Positions 1-11,164 of a DNA stretch of 64,000 bases are shown piece after piece. The position numbers and the translations under genes were made by a program. This stretch comes from an uncultured Sulfitobacter sp. (GTDB taxonomy: Bacteria > Pseudomonadota > Alphaproteobacteria > Rhodobacterales > Rhodobacteraceae): NCBI GenBank assembly GCA_913060815.1, contig CAJXSZ010000005.1, forward strand, positions 62,001 to 126,000. The letters run 5' to 3'. Below the pieces are notes generated by a model that saw only the letters and a list, made by a program, of their open reading frames with translations, searched no databases and was not told the DNA's origin. How positions within the stretch are numbered: the stretch's first letter is position 1; each line of letters begins with the position of its first letter.

Positions 1-110
1 TATCCATTCGGATAGAAATGCGTGCAGTCATTGCAAAGCTTGTAATACGGTCGCGTGCACACCATATTTCGTATAAGATCATGTAGATAAACGATGAAAT
101 TTTCAAAATA

Positions 111-1124
111 ATGATATGTGGGGCTCACTTGCAGTATTCTATCCTCGATTTATGTCCTGTCCCTGAAGGGCTGACGGCCGCCGACGCCATGCGCAACAGC
201 GCCGATCTGGCGCAGCATGCGGAAAGCTTGGGATACCACCGTTATTGGATGGCAGAGCATCACAACATGCCGGGGATTGCTTCGGCGGCGACATCTGTGT
301 TGTTGGGCCATATAGCAAGCAAAACCTCGACCATACGCGTGGGCGCGGGCGGTATCATGTTGCCCAACCACGCGCCGCTTACTATTGCCGAGCAATTCGG
401 CACATTGGCGAGCCTTTATGGTGATCGTATTGACCTTGGTCTGGGCCGTGCGCCAGGTGGTGACCATGCGGTCTGGCAGGCCTTACGCCGTGGCCGCGCG
501 GGGGAGGATGATTTCCCTGCGGAAGTGGCTGAGCTTATGGGGTATTTGGGCGATGCCGATCCGCGTGCCCCTGTGCAGGCGCATCCGGGGCAAGGCACAC
601 ATGTGCCGCTGTGGATTTTGGGCTCATCGCTATATGGTGCGCAAATGGCGGCACATTTCGGGCTGCCCTATGCGTTTGCCTCCCATTTCGCGCCCGATGC
701 GCTGGAAGATGCAGCCTACATTTACCGCCGTGACTTCAAACCTTCGGCCACGCTGCAAAAGCCAAAGTTCATGCTGGCCATCAATGTAATCGGTGCTGAA
801 ACCGATGCCGAAGCACAGTATCTGCGGACATCTGTACAGCAGGCCTTTGCCCGCCTGCGTAGCGGGACACCTGGTAAGTTGCCGCGTCCCGTTGATGATA
901 TTGATGCCGAGATCGGGGCTTCCTTGCGGCGCGGTGTGGATCAGGCGCTCAGGATAAATACGACTGGGTCGGCGGCGACAGTGCGTGCACAACTGCATGA
1001 GATAATATCCAAGTATCAGCCTGACGAGGTCATTCTGACGGGCCAGATACACGATCACGAGGCACGCAAACGCTCCTTCACTATCGCGGCAGAGGCATTG
1101 TCGCGCGAAACCGCAGCGGCTTAG
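111..1124 (+). CDS. LLM class flavin-dependent oxidoreductase (luciferase-like monooxygenase)
   Basis: 337 aa ORF; SILDLxPVPEG N-terminus, [16 protein letters not shown] and GRAPGGD motifs typical of bacterial luciferase-like oxidoreductases. A TTG at 129 is an alternative start. Confidence 0.85.
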   Translation: MICGAHLQYSILDLCPVPEGLTAADAMRNSADLAQHAESLGYHRYWMAEHHNMPGIASAATSVLLGHIASKTSTIRVGAGGIMLPNHAPLTIAEQFGTLASLYGDRIDLGLGRAPGGDHAVWQALRRGRAGEDDFPAEVAELMGYLGDADPRAPVQAHPGQGTHVPLWILGSSLYGAQMAAHFGLPYAFASHFAPDALEDAAYIYRRDFKPSATLQKPKFMLAINVIGAETDAEAQYLRTSVQQAFARLRSGTPGKLPRPVDDIDAEIGASLRRGVDQALRINTTGSAATVRAQLHEIISKYQPDEVILTGQIHDHEARKRSFTIAAEALSRETAAA

Positions 1125-1738
1125 TCGTCGGGCGCAATGAGCCCCAAGCCGCGCAGATAGATGCCGATGCCGGTTTCCAGCAAATCCTCGGGCGGGAAGG
1201 GCGACGCGCGCCCTGGTGAATTGCGGGCGAACAGCTCGACAACCCCGTGGCTCATCGCCCAGATATGGGCAGAGAACATGCTGGCAGGGGGGCGTTTGTG
1301 TTCTGGAATATGCTGGCTCAGATCAGTCGCGGCTTTCTCCAGCACCCCGTTAGCGCGGTTGGCAACTGTAGCAAGCGCCGCGGTGCGGTTTACTTGCACG
1401 CCGCTCTCGAACATTGCGATGTAATGACCCGGATATTTGCGCGCGAACGCAAGATAAGCGCGGCCCGTTGCCTCGAACGCCTGAAGCGCCGAGGGCTGTC
1501 CGCTTTCGTAGGCATATTCCATCAAGTCGCCGAAGATCTCATAGCCTTGTAGTGCGGCCTCAGCGATCAAATCCTCACGGCCCTCGAAATGGCGGTAGAC
1601 GGCGGCAGGGGTCACGCCCGCCTGTTTTGCCGCTTCCGACAGAGTGAACCCTGTAGGCCCGCGTGCCTCGATGAGCTGGAGGGCTGCATCGACCAAAGCC
1701 TGACGCAAGTTGCCATGGTGATAGCCGCGCTTAGGCAT
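1121..1738 (-). CDS. TetR/AcrR family transcriptional regulator
   Basis: N-terminal [56 protein letters not shown]; start placed at MPKRGYHHG. Confidence 0.9.
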   Translation of the reverse strand: MPKRGYHHGNLRQALVDAALQLIEARGPTGFTLSEAAKQAGVTPAAVYRHFEGREDLIAEAALQGYEIFGDLMEYAYESGQPSALQAFEATGRAYLAFARKYPGHYIAMFESGVQVNRTAALATVANRANGVLEKAATDLSQHIPEHKRPPASMFSAHIWAMSHGVVELFARNSPGRASPFPPEDLLETGIGIYLRGLGLIAPDD

Positions 1739-2600
1739 CCCAGATATCAGGCCCGCCGCAAATGGCGTCATCGATCGGACCAATTGCATCGGTATCTTTG
1801 CGGGTATAATCAAAGCGGTGCAAAACTGTACGGATCGCATTCAGCCGCGCGCGGCGTTTGTCATCTGTGCGCAGGATGATCCATGGGGCGATCTGTGTGT
1901 GGCTGCGGTCCAGCGTGTCGGCAATGGCAGCGGAATATTCGTCCCACAGGTGCAGGCCTTTCACGTCGATGCCGCTTAGCTTCCATTGCTTGAGCGGGTC
2001 GCTCTCGCGCTTGAGCATGCGGCGCAATTGTTCGGGGCGGCTCACGTTGAGCCAGAACTTGAACAGGTGGATGCCGTCTTCCACCAACATTTTCTCGAAG
2101 GGCTGGACCTGTTCAAAGAACAGCGCGTTTTGCGCAGGTGTGCAAAAGCCGAACACAGGCTCCACCACGCCGCGGTTATACCACGAGCGGTCAAAGAAGA
2201 TCATATCACCCGCAGAGGGAAGATGCTTAATATATCGTTGAAAATACCACTGGCTGCGCTCGGTCTCGCTCGGCTTGCTAAGTGCGATCACACGCGCGGC
2301 ACGCGGGTTGAGATTCATGCGGAAGCGCCCGATTGTGCCGCCTTTACCCGCCGCATCGCGTCCCTCGAATACCATCGCGATGCGCGTGCCACTGTCGCGG
2401 ACCCATGATTGCAGCTTAACGAGTTCGATCTGGAGCGCTGCCATCTCTCGCTCATAGGCTTTGCGGCCCATGCGCTTGCTGTGGGGATACTCAGGTGAAA
2501 GAATATCCCCCTTGTCGGCGGTTTCGAGAGCGGTGCGGATCTCGTCAGGAGCGTCGTTTTCGTAGAACGCGCTTATCGCACCGTCAAAGGGCAGTTGCAT
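1731..2600 (-). CDS. ppk2: Polyphosphate kinase 2 family protein
   Basis: Walker A-like FEGRDAAGKGGTIGR, FFDRSWYNRGVVEPVFGFC and SDPLKQWKLS motifs diagnostic of PPK2. Confidence 0.93.
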   Translation of the reverse strand: MQLPFDGAISAFYENDAPDEIRTALETADKGDILSPEYPHSKRMGRKAYEREMAALQIELVKLQSWVRDSGTRIAMVFEGRDAAGKGGTIGRFRMNLNPRAARVIALSKPSETERSQWYFQRYIKHLPSAGDMIFFDRSWYNRGVVEPVFGFCTPAQNALFFEQVQPFEKMLVEDGIHLFKFWLNVSRPEQLRRMLKRESDPLKQWKLSGIDVKGLHLWDEYSAAIADTLDRSHTQIAPWIILRTDDKRRARLNAIRTVLHRFDYTRKDTDAIGPIDDAICGGPDIWDA

Positions 2601-2648
2601 GGCGGGTCTCCTGCTTGAAATTCAATGCATTATGCGATGTTAAAAGGA

Positions 2649-3635
2649 TTAACGCAAACCCGCACGAGCCGCTGCACGGTCGATGGCATCCTCGACCGCA
2701 TCAGGGGCCACATGCTGAGGCATATGACCTATGCCTTCGAGCACGGTAAGGTTGGCGCGTGGAACCTGCTGCGACAAGGGTTCGGAGTGCACCGAAAGCG
2801 GCACAATGGTATCCGCATCGCCGTGCACAATCTCGAACGGCATCTGCAAGTTCCCGTATTTCTTGGATAACTTGACGATGTGGGGATAGAGCCCGTTCAC
2901 CTGCTGCGCATTGGCGCGCAGACTTTCACGGCGCAGCACAAGGCCAGCACCCACATGCGCGGCATAGCCTTCGGGCGCGGGTTGAGGGGCGAAGATGCTC
3001 TCTACACTACCGTCGATGTAGGACTGCGGCACAAATGCCGAAAGTACGGGCACGACAAGCGCGCCGCCCCATGCGCTGCCGTTCACCGTGTAGGTCCAGC
3101 CAAGCCCACCCGGCCATGGGTTGGAGACAGCGCCAACCATTACGACGGCCGCTGTCTCATCGGGCTGATTGACGGCCCACGCCATCGCGACAGCGCCGCC
3201 AAAGGAATGGCCCACGACGATCGGGCGCTCGATCCCGATGATGGCGGCAGCTTTTTGCAGCAGCGCGGCCTGCTCGGTCGGGCTTTCTAGCGCTGTGTTC
3301 CAAGCGCCTGCCTTGCCCGGCAATCGTCCTGTCCAGCCCAGACCCGGACGGTCAAACATTATGACGCGGTAGCGGTCCGAGAGGCGGTCCGTGAAGCCAA
3401 AGGTCCAGTCGCGGACATTGCCGCTCGCCCCATGCAGAAGCACCAGATCTGGGCCGCTGCCTTGGGTGAGCACATGAACGGGCGTGCCGTCTACGTCAAT
3501 GACGCGCCCCTGCGGCGGATAAGCGGCAGTTGCAGCGGCCTCGCGCGCGCTGGCACGCCACTGGACGGCGACAATGAACACCGCGATGAGGCTGAGCAGG
3601 ATCAGCATGCTACGTCCCAATTGTTTCAATGTCAT
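2649..3635 (-). CDS. Alpha/beta hydrolase with N-terminal membrane anchor
   Basis: [28 protein letters not shown] nucleophile elbow, HGDADTIVP; hydrophobic N-terminus. Confidence 0.87.
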   Translation of the reverse strand: MTLKQLGRSMLILLSLIAVFIVAVQWRASAREAAATAAYPPQGRVIDVDGTPVHVLTQGSGPDLVLLHGASGNVRDWTFGFTDRLSDRYRVIMFDRPGLGWTGRLPGKAGAWNTALESPTEQAALLQKAAAIIGIERPIVVGHSFGGAVAMAWAVNQPDETAAVVMVGAVSNPWPGGLGWTYTVNGSAWGGALVVPVLSAFVPQSYIDGSVESIFAPQPAPEGYAAHVGAGLVLRRESLRANAQQVNGLYPHIVKLSKKYGNLQMPFEIVHGDADTIVPLSVHSEPLSQQVPRANLTVLEGIGHMPQHVAPDAVEDAIDRAAARAGLR

Positions 3636-4527
3636 ATGGCGTTGATTGATAGATTTCCTGTATCCAGTTGCCATAGAGCAGATGCGCATGGCTGCGCCAG
3701 CGGTTCACAGGCGGCAGATCGGGATTGTTGTCGGTATAGTAGTTCAAAGGGACATTGATCGGCGTACCCTCGGCAATATCGCGGTCATATTCCTGCTTGA
3801 GCGTGTCGCGGTCATACTCGAAGTGGTTGAAGATATAGACCGTGCGGTGGTCCGAGTCCTCGATAAGGGCAGGTCCGACCTCGTCACTGCCCAAAAGGGT
3901 TTTGAGCGCGGGCACGGCATCAACTTCATCCTGCCTGATCTCGGTCCAACGCGACACGGGGATCACGCAATCATCCGAAAACCCATTGAGATAGGGTGAG
4001 GCGGGTTGAAGGTTCTGGTGGCGGAAACAGCCAAAGGCTTTGGCCTCCAGCATATGCTTTTTGACGCCATGAAAATGATTGATCATCGCCATCCCGCCCC
4101 AGCACACGGCCATGGTGGATTGCACATTGGTCTGGGTCCAGTCCATCACGCGCTTCAGCTCTGCGTAGTAGTCCACGTCCTCGAAATCCAGATGCTCGAT
4201 TGGCGCGCCTGTGATGATCAGCCCGTCAAACTTCTGATCCCAAACCTCTGACACGGGGCGATAGAAGCTCTCCATATGCTCGGCGGCGGTGTTGCGTGTC
4301 TTGTGATCGGACATGCGCAGCAAAGTCAGCTCGATCTGCAACGGCGTTGCACCAATAAGCCGCGCAAACTGGTTCTCTGTCTGGATCTTCTTGGGCATCA
4401 GATTGAGCAGGGCGATGCGCAGGGGGCGGATATCCTGACGGGCGGCTTGATCTTCGTCCATGACCTGCACGCCCTCACGGGTGAGAACGTCATATGCAGG
4501 CAAATCGGAGGGAATTTTAATTGGCAT
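3610..4527 (-). CDS. metA: Homoserine O-succinyltransferase/O-acetyltransferase (MetA family)
   Basis: [23 protein letters not shown] start, [23 protein letters not shown]; full-length MetA. Confidence 0.95.
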   Translation of the reverse strand: MPIKIPSDLPAYDVLTREGVQVMDEDQAARQDIRPLRIALLNLMPKKIQTENQFARLIGATPLQIELTLLRMSDHKTRNTAAEHMESFYRPVSEVWDQKFDGLIITGAPIEHLDFEDVDYYAELKRVMDWTQTNVQSTMAVCWGGMAMINHFHGVKKHMLEAKAFGCFRHQNLQPASPYLNGFSDDCVIPVSRWTEIRQDEVDAVPALKTLLGSDEVGPALIEDSDHRTVYIFNHFEYDRDTLKQEYDRDIAEGTPINVPLNYYTDNNPDLPPVNRWRSHAHLLYGNWIQEIYQSTPYDIETIGT

Positions 4528-4609
4528 TAGGTCGGTTACTTTTTATAAGTGTAGCGCGTTAAATAGGGCGGTAGATGTCGTGCCTCAAGGGGGACACACG
4601 CGCCTGTGT

Positions 4610-5458
4610 TCACAACTTTGAAGCAATCAGGTCGTTGAAATCTTCAGCAGTATTTACGGCGTGGATATCGTCGGCGGTCACGGTGATACCGTAGCGTGCC
4701 ATGGCCGCGTAGCGCGGTTGGCGGTGTGCCAAGGCCTGCGCATAGGTCCAGCGGATAAAGCTGTCGGGATTAACTTCATCCTCTTGTTGGTTGTTTTCTT
4801 TCAGATATTCACTCCAAACGCGCTCTAGGAACTCTGGCTGATACGCCATCGGCTTTGGCGCACGGTCAAATCGTTCGATCAAGGCTTGGGTATGAGCCTC
4901 ATCCCCTTTGATCCAAACGGGCAAGCAGCTTTCGCGAAGCATCGTCATCAACGGATCGTCGTCGATTTCGGGATTGATCCACTCGCAAATGGAGCCACCA
5001 GTATCGCAGATGAAATGTGGATAGTGATAGAGGGTCTGTGCGCGGGTCATGAATTGAGCAGTCTCCTGCAAGGCTTTGATTTCTGCCCTGCGAAACAGAT
5101 CCTGACGGCGTCGATACTCCTCGAAAGGAAGCCCGCCCGCAGCAGGGTTCCCGGGCTTGCCGAGGTAGGACGCAACAGCGCTTAGATCATGGTCGTGCAC
5201 ATTGGGTTCAAGGTAGATTGCGTCGCGCTTCAGCATTTCGGCGAGATAGGGGTTCTTCATCGCCTCGGTGATCAGATTGTCCTTGATGTGCTGGTACATA
5301 CCCGATGTCCCGATCCGGTAGTCGATCGAATAATGAAACCATCCGCCCTGCTGCACCAGAAATTTGGAGATGTGCGTTTTTCCCAGTCCCGACATGCCAA
5401 ATAACATTACCGATTTACGCGGTGCCGCGTGCCAGCTTTTGGCGTTTGGATATGTCAT
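4610..5458 (-). CDS. Uncharacterised P-loop ATPase/kinase-like protein
   Basis: MLFGMSGLGKTHISKFL P-loop near the N-terminus, followed by HYSIDYRIGT and CDTGGSICEW. No confident family assignment. Confidence 0.7.
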   Translation of the reverse strand: MTYPNAKSWHAAPRKSVMLFGMSGLGKTHISKFLVQQGGWFHYSIDYRIGTSGMYQHIKDNLITEAMKNPYLAEMLKRDAIYLEPNVHDHDLSAVASYLGKPGNPAAGGLPFEEYRRRQDLFRRAEIKALQETAQFMTRAQTLYHYPHFICDTGGSICEWINPEIDDDPLMTMLRESCLPVWIKGDEAHTQALIERFDRAPKPMAYQPEFLERVWSEYLKENNQQEDEVNPDSFIRWTYAQALAHRQPRYAAMARYGITVTADDIHAVNTAEDFNDLIASKL

Positions 5459-5489
5459 GCTGCTCTCCGGCGAAAATTCGTATTCTTCC

Positions 5490-6398
5490 CTACCGTGCGC
5501 GCCGCAAGCGGTCAATCAGCCGCCCGTCTATGATCACCAGCCCAATGGCCAGCAGGGCAAAGCCTTTGTACGCGTTGGGGGCCAGCGTCTCTTCCAGCAC
5601 CAATGCGCCCAGTACAATTGCGATAGGCGCAATCATTAACGTCACCAGCATCAGATTACCGCTGCCCGCCAGCCCCAGCACGCGGTAATAGAGTAGATAG
5701 GCGAGGGCAGTGGCCCCCAGCGCGTAATAGGCGATCGCCAACACGGTGCGCGGTTGCAGATTGAGGCGGATCGGGCCGTCAATCATCCATGCCAATGGCA
5801 GCATGATCAGGGCCGAGGCTGTGAGCATCCCTGCTGCTGCGACTTGGGGCGCCAGACCTGTAAGTCGCTTGCGCGCCCATACCCCTGCGAAGGCATAGGA
5901 CAAAGTTCCTGCAAGCACGGCGAGCTGTGCCAGCGAGGTAACGTCGAAATCGCGCAAGCTCTGGGTGCCAATGGCTGTAACAACGCCTGCGAATCCTACG
6001 GCCACTCCAATGGCCTTGCGGCCGGACAGCCGCTCATCGTTCAGCAAAAGCGCTGCGACAAGCACACCGAAAATCGCCGTTGAGGCGTTGAAAATCGACG
6101 TAAGGCCAGAGGGAATATACAGCTGCCCCCACGCCATGAGGGAAAAGGGGATGACATTATTGAGAAAGCCCATTCCCGCGAAGGAGATCCAGACAGCGCG
6201 GCCGCGGGGCAGGGGCAGACCTTTTAGCAGTACATAGATCCAGAGTGCAGCTGTGGCCCAGCCAACGCGGTGCGCGACCGAGGTCAGCGGCGGTACCTCG
6301 TCCAAGGCGATGCGGATCGAAAGAAATGAGGCGCCCCAAATCAGGGCAAGCAACCCTAGCAGACCCCAAGCGTGCAGCGATATCGTGCGTTCATTCAT
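5490..6398 (-). CDS. DMT family (EamA) transporter
   Basis: About 10 TM segments; LALIWGASFLSIRIAL...PPLTSVAHRV EamA signature. Confidence 0.88.
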   Translation of the reverse strand: MNERTISLHAWGLLGLLALIWGASFLSIRIALDEVPPLTSVAHRVGWATAALWIYVLLKGLPLPRGRAVWISFAGMGFLNNVIPFSLMAWGQLYIPSGLTSIFNASTAIFGVLVAALLLNDERLSGRKAIGVAVGFAGVVTAIGTQSLRDFDVTSLAQLAVLAGTLSYAFAGVWARKRLTGLAPQVAAAGMLTASALIMLPLAWMIDGPIRLNLQPRTVLAIAYYALGATALAYLLYYRVLGLAGSGNLMLVTLMIAPIAIVLGALVLEETLAPNAYKGFALLAIGLVIIDGRLIDRLRRAR

Positions 6399-6456
6399 CT
6401 GTTCGTAATACCCGCGCTCTGTATTGGCGCACGATCCGAATGATGCGCAAACTTCA

Positions 6457-7317
6457 TCAAGTTTTGCGCGTTTCATTCCAGATGTTGAGGTAGTTAGCCC
6501 CGAATATCATCAACGCGCCGATAAACACCCAGATCTCAAGTGGCTCGCCATAAAGAATCATCGCGACGACGGCGATCACGGGCAGGCGCGCGAAATCAAT
6601 CGGGACCACAACCGTGGCGGGCGCGATCGACAGCGCGGTTGTCAGGCAGAAATGTGCCAACAATCCCGCACAGCCCACGAGGAAGAGAAACGGAAAGCTC
6701 TCGGCTGTGGGCAGGGCGATATCACCGTCATAACCAGCCGCGATCAGGCCAAAGACCAATTGGGTCGCGGTCAGATAGAATAGGATCGCGGTAATGGAAT
6801 TGTCCCGCGTGAGACGTTTGGTCAGAAGTATCGTCAGGGCAAAAAACACCGCTGCCGTAGCTGCCGCCAGCAACCCGATTTCGAAGGTTTGCGGATCGGG
6901 GCGCGTGACAATCAGGATGCCGATAAAGCCAAGCATAGCTGCAAACGCCCGCGTGCGGGTCATTTTCTCGCCCAGAATTAGCGGTGCAAGAACGATCACC
7001 CAGAGAGGAGATGTGAATTCGAGTGCGAAAACCTGCGCCAGAGGAATGACCGCTACAGCAAAGAACCAAAGATTCTGTCCCGTGAAATGAAAGAGATTGC
7101 GTAGGAGTTGTTGGCGGATGTTGCGGGTATGAACTTCGTGCCACCGGCGACTGAGCGTGGTGAGCGACAGGACGATGATCAGGCCAACCGCACTCCGATA
7201 GAGCATAATCTCGAATGTATCATACTCACCAGCAAGCTCGCGGCCTGCCACAGCCATAAATGAGAAGGACGCAATCGCACCCGTCATCCAAAGCGCGGCT
7301 TTGAGGATCACATTCAC
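6457..7317 (-). CDS. DMT family (EamA) transporter
   Basis: 10-TM EamA-like protein; FHFTGQNLWFFAVAVIPLAQVFALEFTSPLWV. Confidence 0.88.
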   Translation of the reverse strand: MNVILKAALWMTGAIASFSFMAVAGRELAGEYDTFEIMLYRSAVGLIIVLSLTTLSRRWHEVHTRNIRQQLLRNLFHFTGQNLWFFAVAVIPLAQVFALEFTSPLWVIVLAPLILGEKMTRTRAFAAMLGFIGILIVTRPDPQTFEIGLLAAATAAVFFALTILLTKRLTRDNSITAILFYLTATQLVFGLIAAGYDGDIALPTAESFPFLFLVGCAGLLAHFCLTTALSIAPATVVVPIDFARLPVIAVVAMILYGEPLEIWVFIGALMIFGANYLNIWNETRKT

Positions 7318-7342
7318 ATGTAGGCCTTAGCGTTTTTGCCAG

Positions 7343-8905
7343 TTACTCCCACTCGATGGTGCCCGGTGGTTTGGAAGTGATGTCATAGGTCACGCGGTTA
7401 ATACCTTGGACCTCGTTGATGATGCGTGTCGCCGTCTCGCCCAGAAACTCATGACTGAACGGGTAGTAATCGGCGGTCATGCCGTCGACAGAGGTCACAG
7501 CGCGAAGCGCGCAGGCAAAATCATAGGTGCGCCCGTCGCCCATGACGCCCACGGTGCGCACAGGCAGAATCGCCACGAAGGCCTGCCAAATGTCATCATA
7601 GAGACCGTGTTTGCGGATTTGATCAATGTAGACCGCATCAGCTTCGCGCAGAATATCGAGTTTCTCGCGCGTGATCTCACCGGGACAGCGGATCGCAAGA
7701 CCCGGACCGGGGAAGGGGTGACGGCCAATAAAGCTGGCGGGCAGGCCCAGTTCGCGGCCCAGCGCGCGCACCTCGTCTTTGAAAAGCTCGCGCAGCGGCT
7801 CAACAAGGCGAAGGCCCATTTTTTCAGGCAGACCGCCCACGTTATGGTGGCTTTTGATCGTTACGGAGGGACCGCCAGAAAAGGACACGCTTTCAATCAC
7901 ATCAGGGTAGAGCGTGCCTTGGGCCAGAAACTCGGCGCCCTCGATCTGGTTGGCGTACTTCTGGAAGACGTCGATAAACAGACGGCCGATGATCTTGCGC
8001 TTGGTCTCGGGGTCGGACTGGCCCTCAAGCTCGCCCAGAAAGAGGTCTTTTTCATCGGCGTAGATCACCTTGAGGTTCATGTTGTCGCGGAACATTGTCA
8101 CGACTTCTTCGGCCTCATCCTTGCGCAACAGGCCGTGATCGACAAATACGCACGTAAGCTGGGCGCCTACCGCTTCATGGATCAAAGCGGCGGCGACAGA
8201 CGAATCAACACCGCCTGACAGACCGCAGATTACTTGTTTGTCGCCCACCGTGGCGCGGATCTTCTCGATCGCCTCTTCGCGGTAGGCATTCATTGTCCAA
8301 TCGCCTGTGAAGCCTGCCATACGCACGAAATTTTCATAGAATTTCAATCCGTTAGGCGTGTGATGCACTTCGGGGTGGAACTGCACGGCATAGAATTTGC
8401 GGCTTTCGTCGGCGGTGATGGCAAAGGGTGCATGGGGGGAGGTGCCAAAGACCTCGAACCCTGGTGCGATCTTACTGACGTGGTCGCCGTGGCTCATCCA
8501 GACCTGCTCGCGGTCGGTCAGAAACCAGCCTTGCAGCAATTCTGTCTGGGCGGCAGTCGGCGTGACATAGGCACGACCGAATTCTTTTGTGCTGTGACCC
8601 GTCTCGACCTTGCCACCGAGCATTTCCATCATAACCTGTTGGCCGTAGCAGATGCCGAGGACAGGTACGTCCAGTTCGAACACAGTCGAAGGCGGTCGAG
8701 GGCTGTCTGCGTCGATCACTGATGCGGGGCCTCCTGACAGGATGACGGCTTTTGGTGAGAACTCGGCAAGAAACGCATCATCAACCGTATTGAACGGGTG
8801 GATTTCACAATAAACATTCAACTCGCGCAGGCGGCGGGCAATCAGCTGGGTCACTTGGCTGCCGAAGTCGATGATCAGGAGGCGGTCATGGGTATGTTGT
8901 GTCAT
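7343..8905 (-). CDS. guaA: GMP synthase (glutamine-hydrolysing)
   Basis: GATase GICYGQQ, ATP-PPase [14 protein letters not shown]-terminal [17 protein letters not shown]. Confidence 0.98.
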   Translation of the reverse strand: MTQHTHDRLLIIDFGSQVTQLIARRLRELNVYCEIHPFNTVDDAFLAEFSPKAVILSGGPASVIDADSPRPPSTVFELDVPVLGICYGQQVMMEMLGGKVETGHSTKEFGRAYVTPTAAQTELLQGWFLTDREQVWMSHGDHVSKIAPGFEVFGTSPHAPFAITADESRKFYAVQFHPEVHHTPNGLKFYENFVRMAGFTGDWTMNAYREEAIEKIRATVGDKQVICGLSGGVDSSVAAALIHEAVGAQLTCVFVDHGLLRKDEAEEVVTMFRDNMNLKVIYADEKDLFLGELEGQSDPETKRKIIGRLFIDVFQKYANQIEGAEFLAQGTLYPDVIESVSFSGGPSVTIKSHHNVGGLPEKMGLRLVEPLRELFKDEVRALGRELGLPASFIGRHPFPGPGLAIRCPGEITREKLDILREADAVYIDQIRKHGLYDDIWQAFVAILPVRTVGVMGDGRTYDFACALRAVTSVDGMTADYYPFSHEFLGETATRIINEVQGINRVTYDITSKPPGTIEWE

Positions 8906-8949
8906 GCTCTCTGATTATGCGCGCCTGTGCAGGGTGGCAAGGTCGATTT

Positions 8950-9014
8950 GGGGGCCAGCCCCCCAGTCTTGCGCTGCAAGACCGCCCCCCGGGATATTTT
9001 TGACCAAAAGAAAC
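8950..9014 (-). repeat. Structured extragenic repeat, copy 1 (29-nt head plus two hairpins)
   Basis: Reverse complement reads GTTTCTTTTGGTCAAAAATATCCCGGGGG (identical to copy 2), then GTCTTGC-AGC-GCAAGAC, then GGGGGC-TG-GCCCCC. Confidence 0.8.
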
Positions 9015-9126
9015 AGGGTGCGTTGGTTTTTATGTCGCTTTTCTACCTGCATGGCCGCAATCTGCGCGAAAGGCAGTAAGCGGATGCGATACTTCCTGTG
9101 CAAGTAATTCAGCAAGGGATCGGGAC

Positions 9127-10665
9127 ATGGCAGAAGCAGCAAGACGGGCACGGGGTGGCGGTGGTGCCGCACGGCGTGCGCAGCGCACGGCAGTTTCATT
9201 CGAGACTGCAAAATACATCGAGCGCAATATTCCCAATTTCGAGGTGCTGACAGAAGAAGCACTTCAGATTATCGAGGCCAACGCCGAAACGATTCTCGAA
9301 GAAGTTGGAGTGAATTTTCCCGATAACCCGCCTGCATTGGAGCGGTGGCGTAATGCCGGCGCAGATGTGCAGGGAGAGCGTGTGCGGATTCCGCGCGGAC
9401 TGGCCCGTGAGTTGATCAAAACGGCGCCCTCAAGCTTTGTCCAGCATGCGCGTAACCCTGAGCGTAATGTCGTGATAGGGGGCAATAATCTGGTACTGGC
9501 GCCTGTGTATGGGCCGCCGTTTGTGCGCGATGCTGCGGGTGGCCGCCGGTATGCGACGATGGCTGATTTCCAGAAATTCGTAAAGCTGGGCTATATGTCA
9601 AAGTGGCTGCACCATTCGGGTGGCACGGTCTGTGAGCCAACGGACGTGGCCGTGAACAAGCGCCATCTCGATATGCTTTATGCGCATATGACCTTGAGCG
9701 ACAAACCGTTCATGGGGTCCGTGACAGAGCCAAGCCGCGCGCAGGATTCCGTCGACATGTGCAAAATTCTGTTCGGTGAGCAGTTTGTTCATGAAAACAC
9801 GGTGATGACCTCGCTCATCAACATCAACTCACCCATGACATTTGATGATGTGATGATGGGGGCGCTGGAGGTCTATGCTCAAAACAATCAGGCCTGCATC
9901 ATCTCGCCCTTTATTGTCGGCGGTGCCATGGCGCCTGTGTCCGTTGCTGGCACGTTGACGCAGGTTTTGGCCGAGAGCCTTGCTGGTGTCGCATATAGCC
10001 AATTGTGCCGCGCTGGTGCGCCTGTCGTTTTGGGCGCAATGGTGACTTCGATTGATATGAATTCTGGCGCGCCCACTTTCGGGACGCCTGAGGCAAGCCA
10101 CATCACCTACGGGATGGGGCAGCTGGCAAGGCGTCTGGGGCTTCCTTATCGCTCTGCTGGTTCGTTCTGTGGCTCCAAGCTGCCTGATGCGCAGGCGGCC
10201 TACGAGACGGCGAACAGCCTGAATATGGGACTTTTGTCCGGTGTTAACTTCATGTTGCACGCTTGTGGTTGGCTTGAAGGGGGGCTTGTGGCCTCTTTCG
10301 AGAAATTTGTAATGGATGCCGATCAGCTGGGCGTTTTGCATCACCTCGCCCGCGGGGTTGAAATGGACGAGAATGCGCAGGCAATGGACGCAATCCGTGA
10401 AGTCGGGCCCGGTGGTCATTACCTCGGATGCGAGCACACGCAGGCCAACTTCAAGCAGGCGTTCTGGAAGTCGGACCTGTTGGATTACAAACCTTTCGAG
10501 ACGTGGGAAGACGAGGGCGCACGCGATACGCAAACCCTTGCTACCGCGCGCATCGAGAAGATGTTGGGTGATTATCAGCAGCCCGCACTGGACCCCGCGA
10601 TTGTCCAGGCCCTTGATGCCTTTGTGGCGGAGCGCAAAGCCGCAGAGCCAGATAGCTTTATCTAA
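9127..10665 (+). CDS. Trimethylamine methyltransferase (MttB) family protein, no in-frame amber codon
   Basis: 512 aa ORF; MttB superfamily pattern (ETILEEVGVNFPDNP...CEPTDVAVNKRHLDM...QACIISPFIVGGAMAPVS). Confidence 0.88.
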   Translation: MAEAARRARGGGGAARRAQRTAVSFETAKYIERNIPNFEVLTEEALQIIEANAETILEEVGVNFPDNPPALERWRNAGADVQGERVRIPRGLARELIKTAPSSFVQHARNPERNVVIGGNNLVLAPVYGPPFVRDAAGGRRYATMADFQKFVKLGYMSKWLHHSGGTVCEPTDVAVNKRHLDMLYAHMTLSDKPFMGSVTEPSRAQDSVDMCKILFGEQFVHENTVMTSLININSPMTFDDVMMGALEVYAQNNQACIISPFIVGGAMAPVSVAGTLTQVLAESLAGVAYSQLCRAGAPVVLGAMVTSIDMNSGAPTFGTPEASHITYGMGQLARRLGLPYRSAGSFCGSKLPDAQAAYETANSLNMGLLSGVNFMLHACGWLEGGLVASFEKFVMDADQLGVLHHLARGVEMDENAQAMDAIREVGPGGHYLGCEHTQANFKQAFWKSDLLDYKPFETWEDEGARDTQTLATARIEKMLGDYQQPALDPAIVQALDAFVAERKAAEPDSFI

Positions 10666-10968
10666 TCAGACTTGCTGCGGGTATGGTGTAGCCGCCCGCA
10701 GCTCGCGCGCTTCGCCGACAATGGTGATAAGTACGTCGACATGGCGCACAAGGTTGTAACACGCATCGGCATTTGCGCGTTGCTCTTCCAGTTCGGCCTC
10801 TATTTCGAGAAGGCGCATAAGCGCATCGCCGTGCCGTGGCAGAACGCCATATCCCAGAAGGCGGGGCAGTTGGGCCGTGCGTCGGTATTCCTGTGCGCCG
10901 ATGCGCGCAGCCCGCATGAGCAGACGAGGGCGGTGAAGAGTGGCCAGAAGGCTGTGGATATCTTGCAT
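10666..10968 (-). CDS. Small DUF6477-like protein
   Basis: 100 aa ORF convergent with and abutting mttB; family name from recall of Rhodobacteraceae neighbours. Confidence 0.6.
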   Translation of the reverse strand: MQDIHSLLATLHRPRLLMRAARIGAQEYRRTAQLPRLLGYGVLPRHGDALMRLLEIEAELEEQRANADACYNLVRHVDVLITIVGEARELRAATPYPQQV

Positions 10969-11127
10969 GATGTCGGGCTCCTAATGTGGATCAGCGGGAC
11001 GTTTTCCTGCTGTACGATCCCTATTGTTCACTAGTTTTCCGTGTGTTGCGTCCCTTGTCATGGAAGCGTGCGCCGCTTTCAGCATTGTTTATCATTTGTG
11101 AACAATCATGTTCTGCGGGCACCTATT

Positions 11128-11142
11128 TTAACGAATAGGTAA
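11128..11142 (+). promoter_or_regulatory. CtrA-like box 1 (TTAA-N7-GTAA)
   Basis: TTAACGAATAGGTAA upstream of the DUF6456 gene; one mismatch from TTAA-N7-TTAA. Confidence 0.4.
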
Positions 11143-11164
11143 CCAATTCACCTCTAGGTTGTGA

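Noticed and set aside
4528-4609. Possible SAM-II riboswitch upstream of metA
   Set aside because: The leader has short complementary GCGCGT/ACGCGC segments and an ACACA/TGTGT hairpin, but I could not fit the SAM-II pseudoknot consensus. A cmscan of 4528-4625 would decide.
9127-10665. Pyrrolysine-encoding mttB
   Set aside because: The reading frame has no internal amber codon, so pyrrolysine insertion is not supported.
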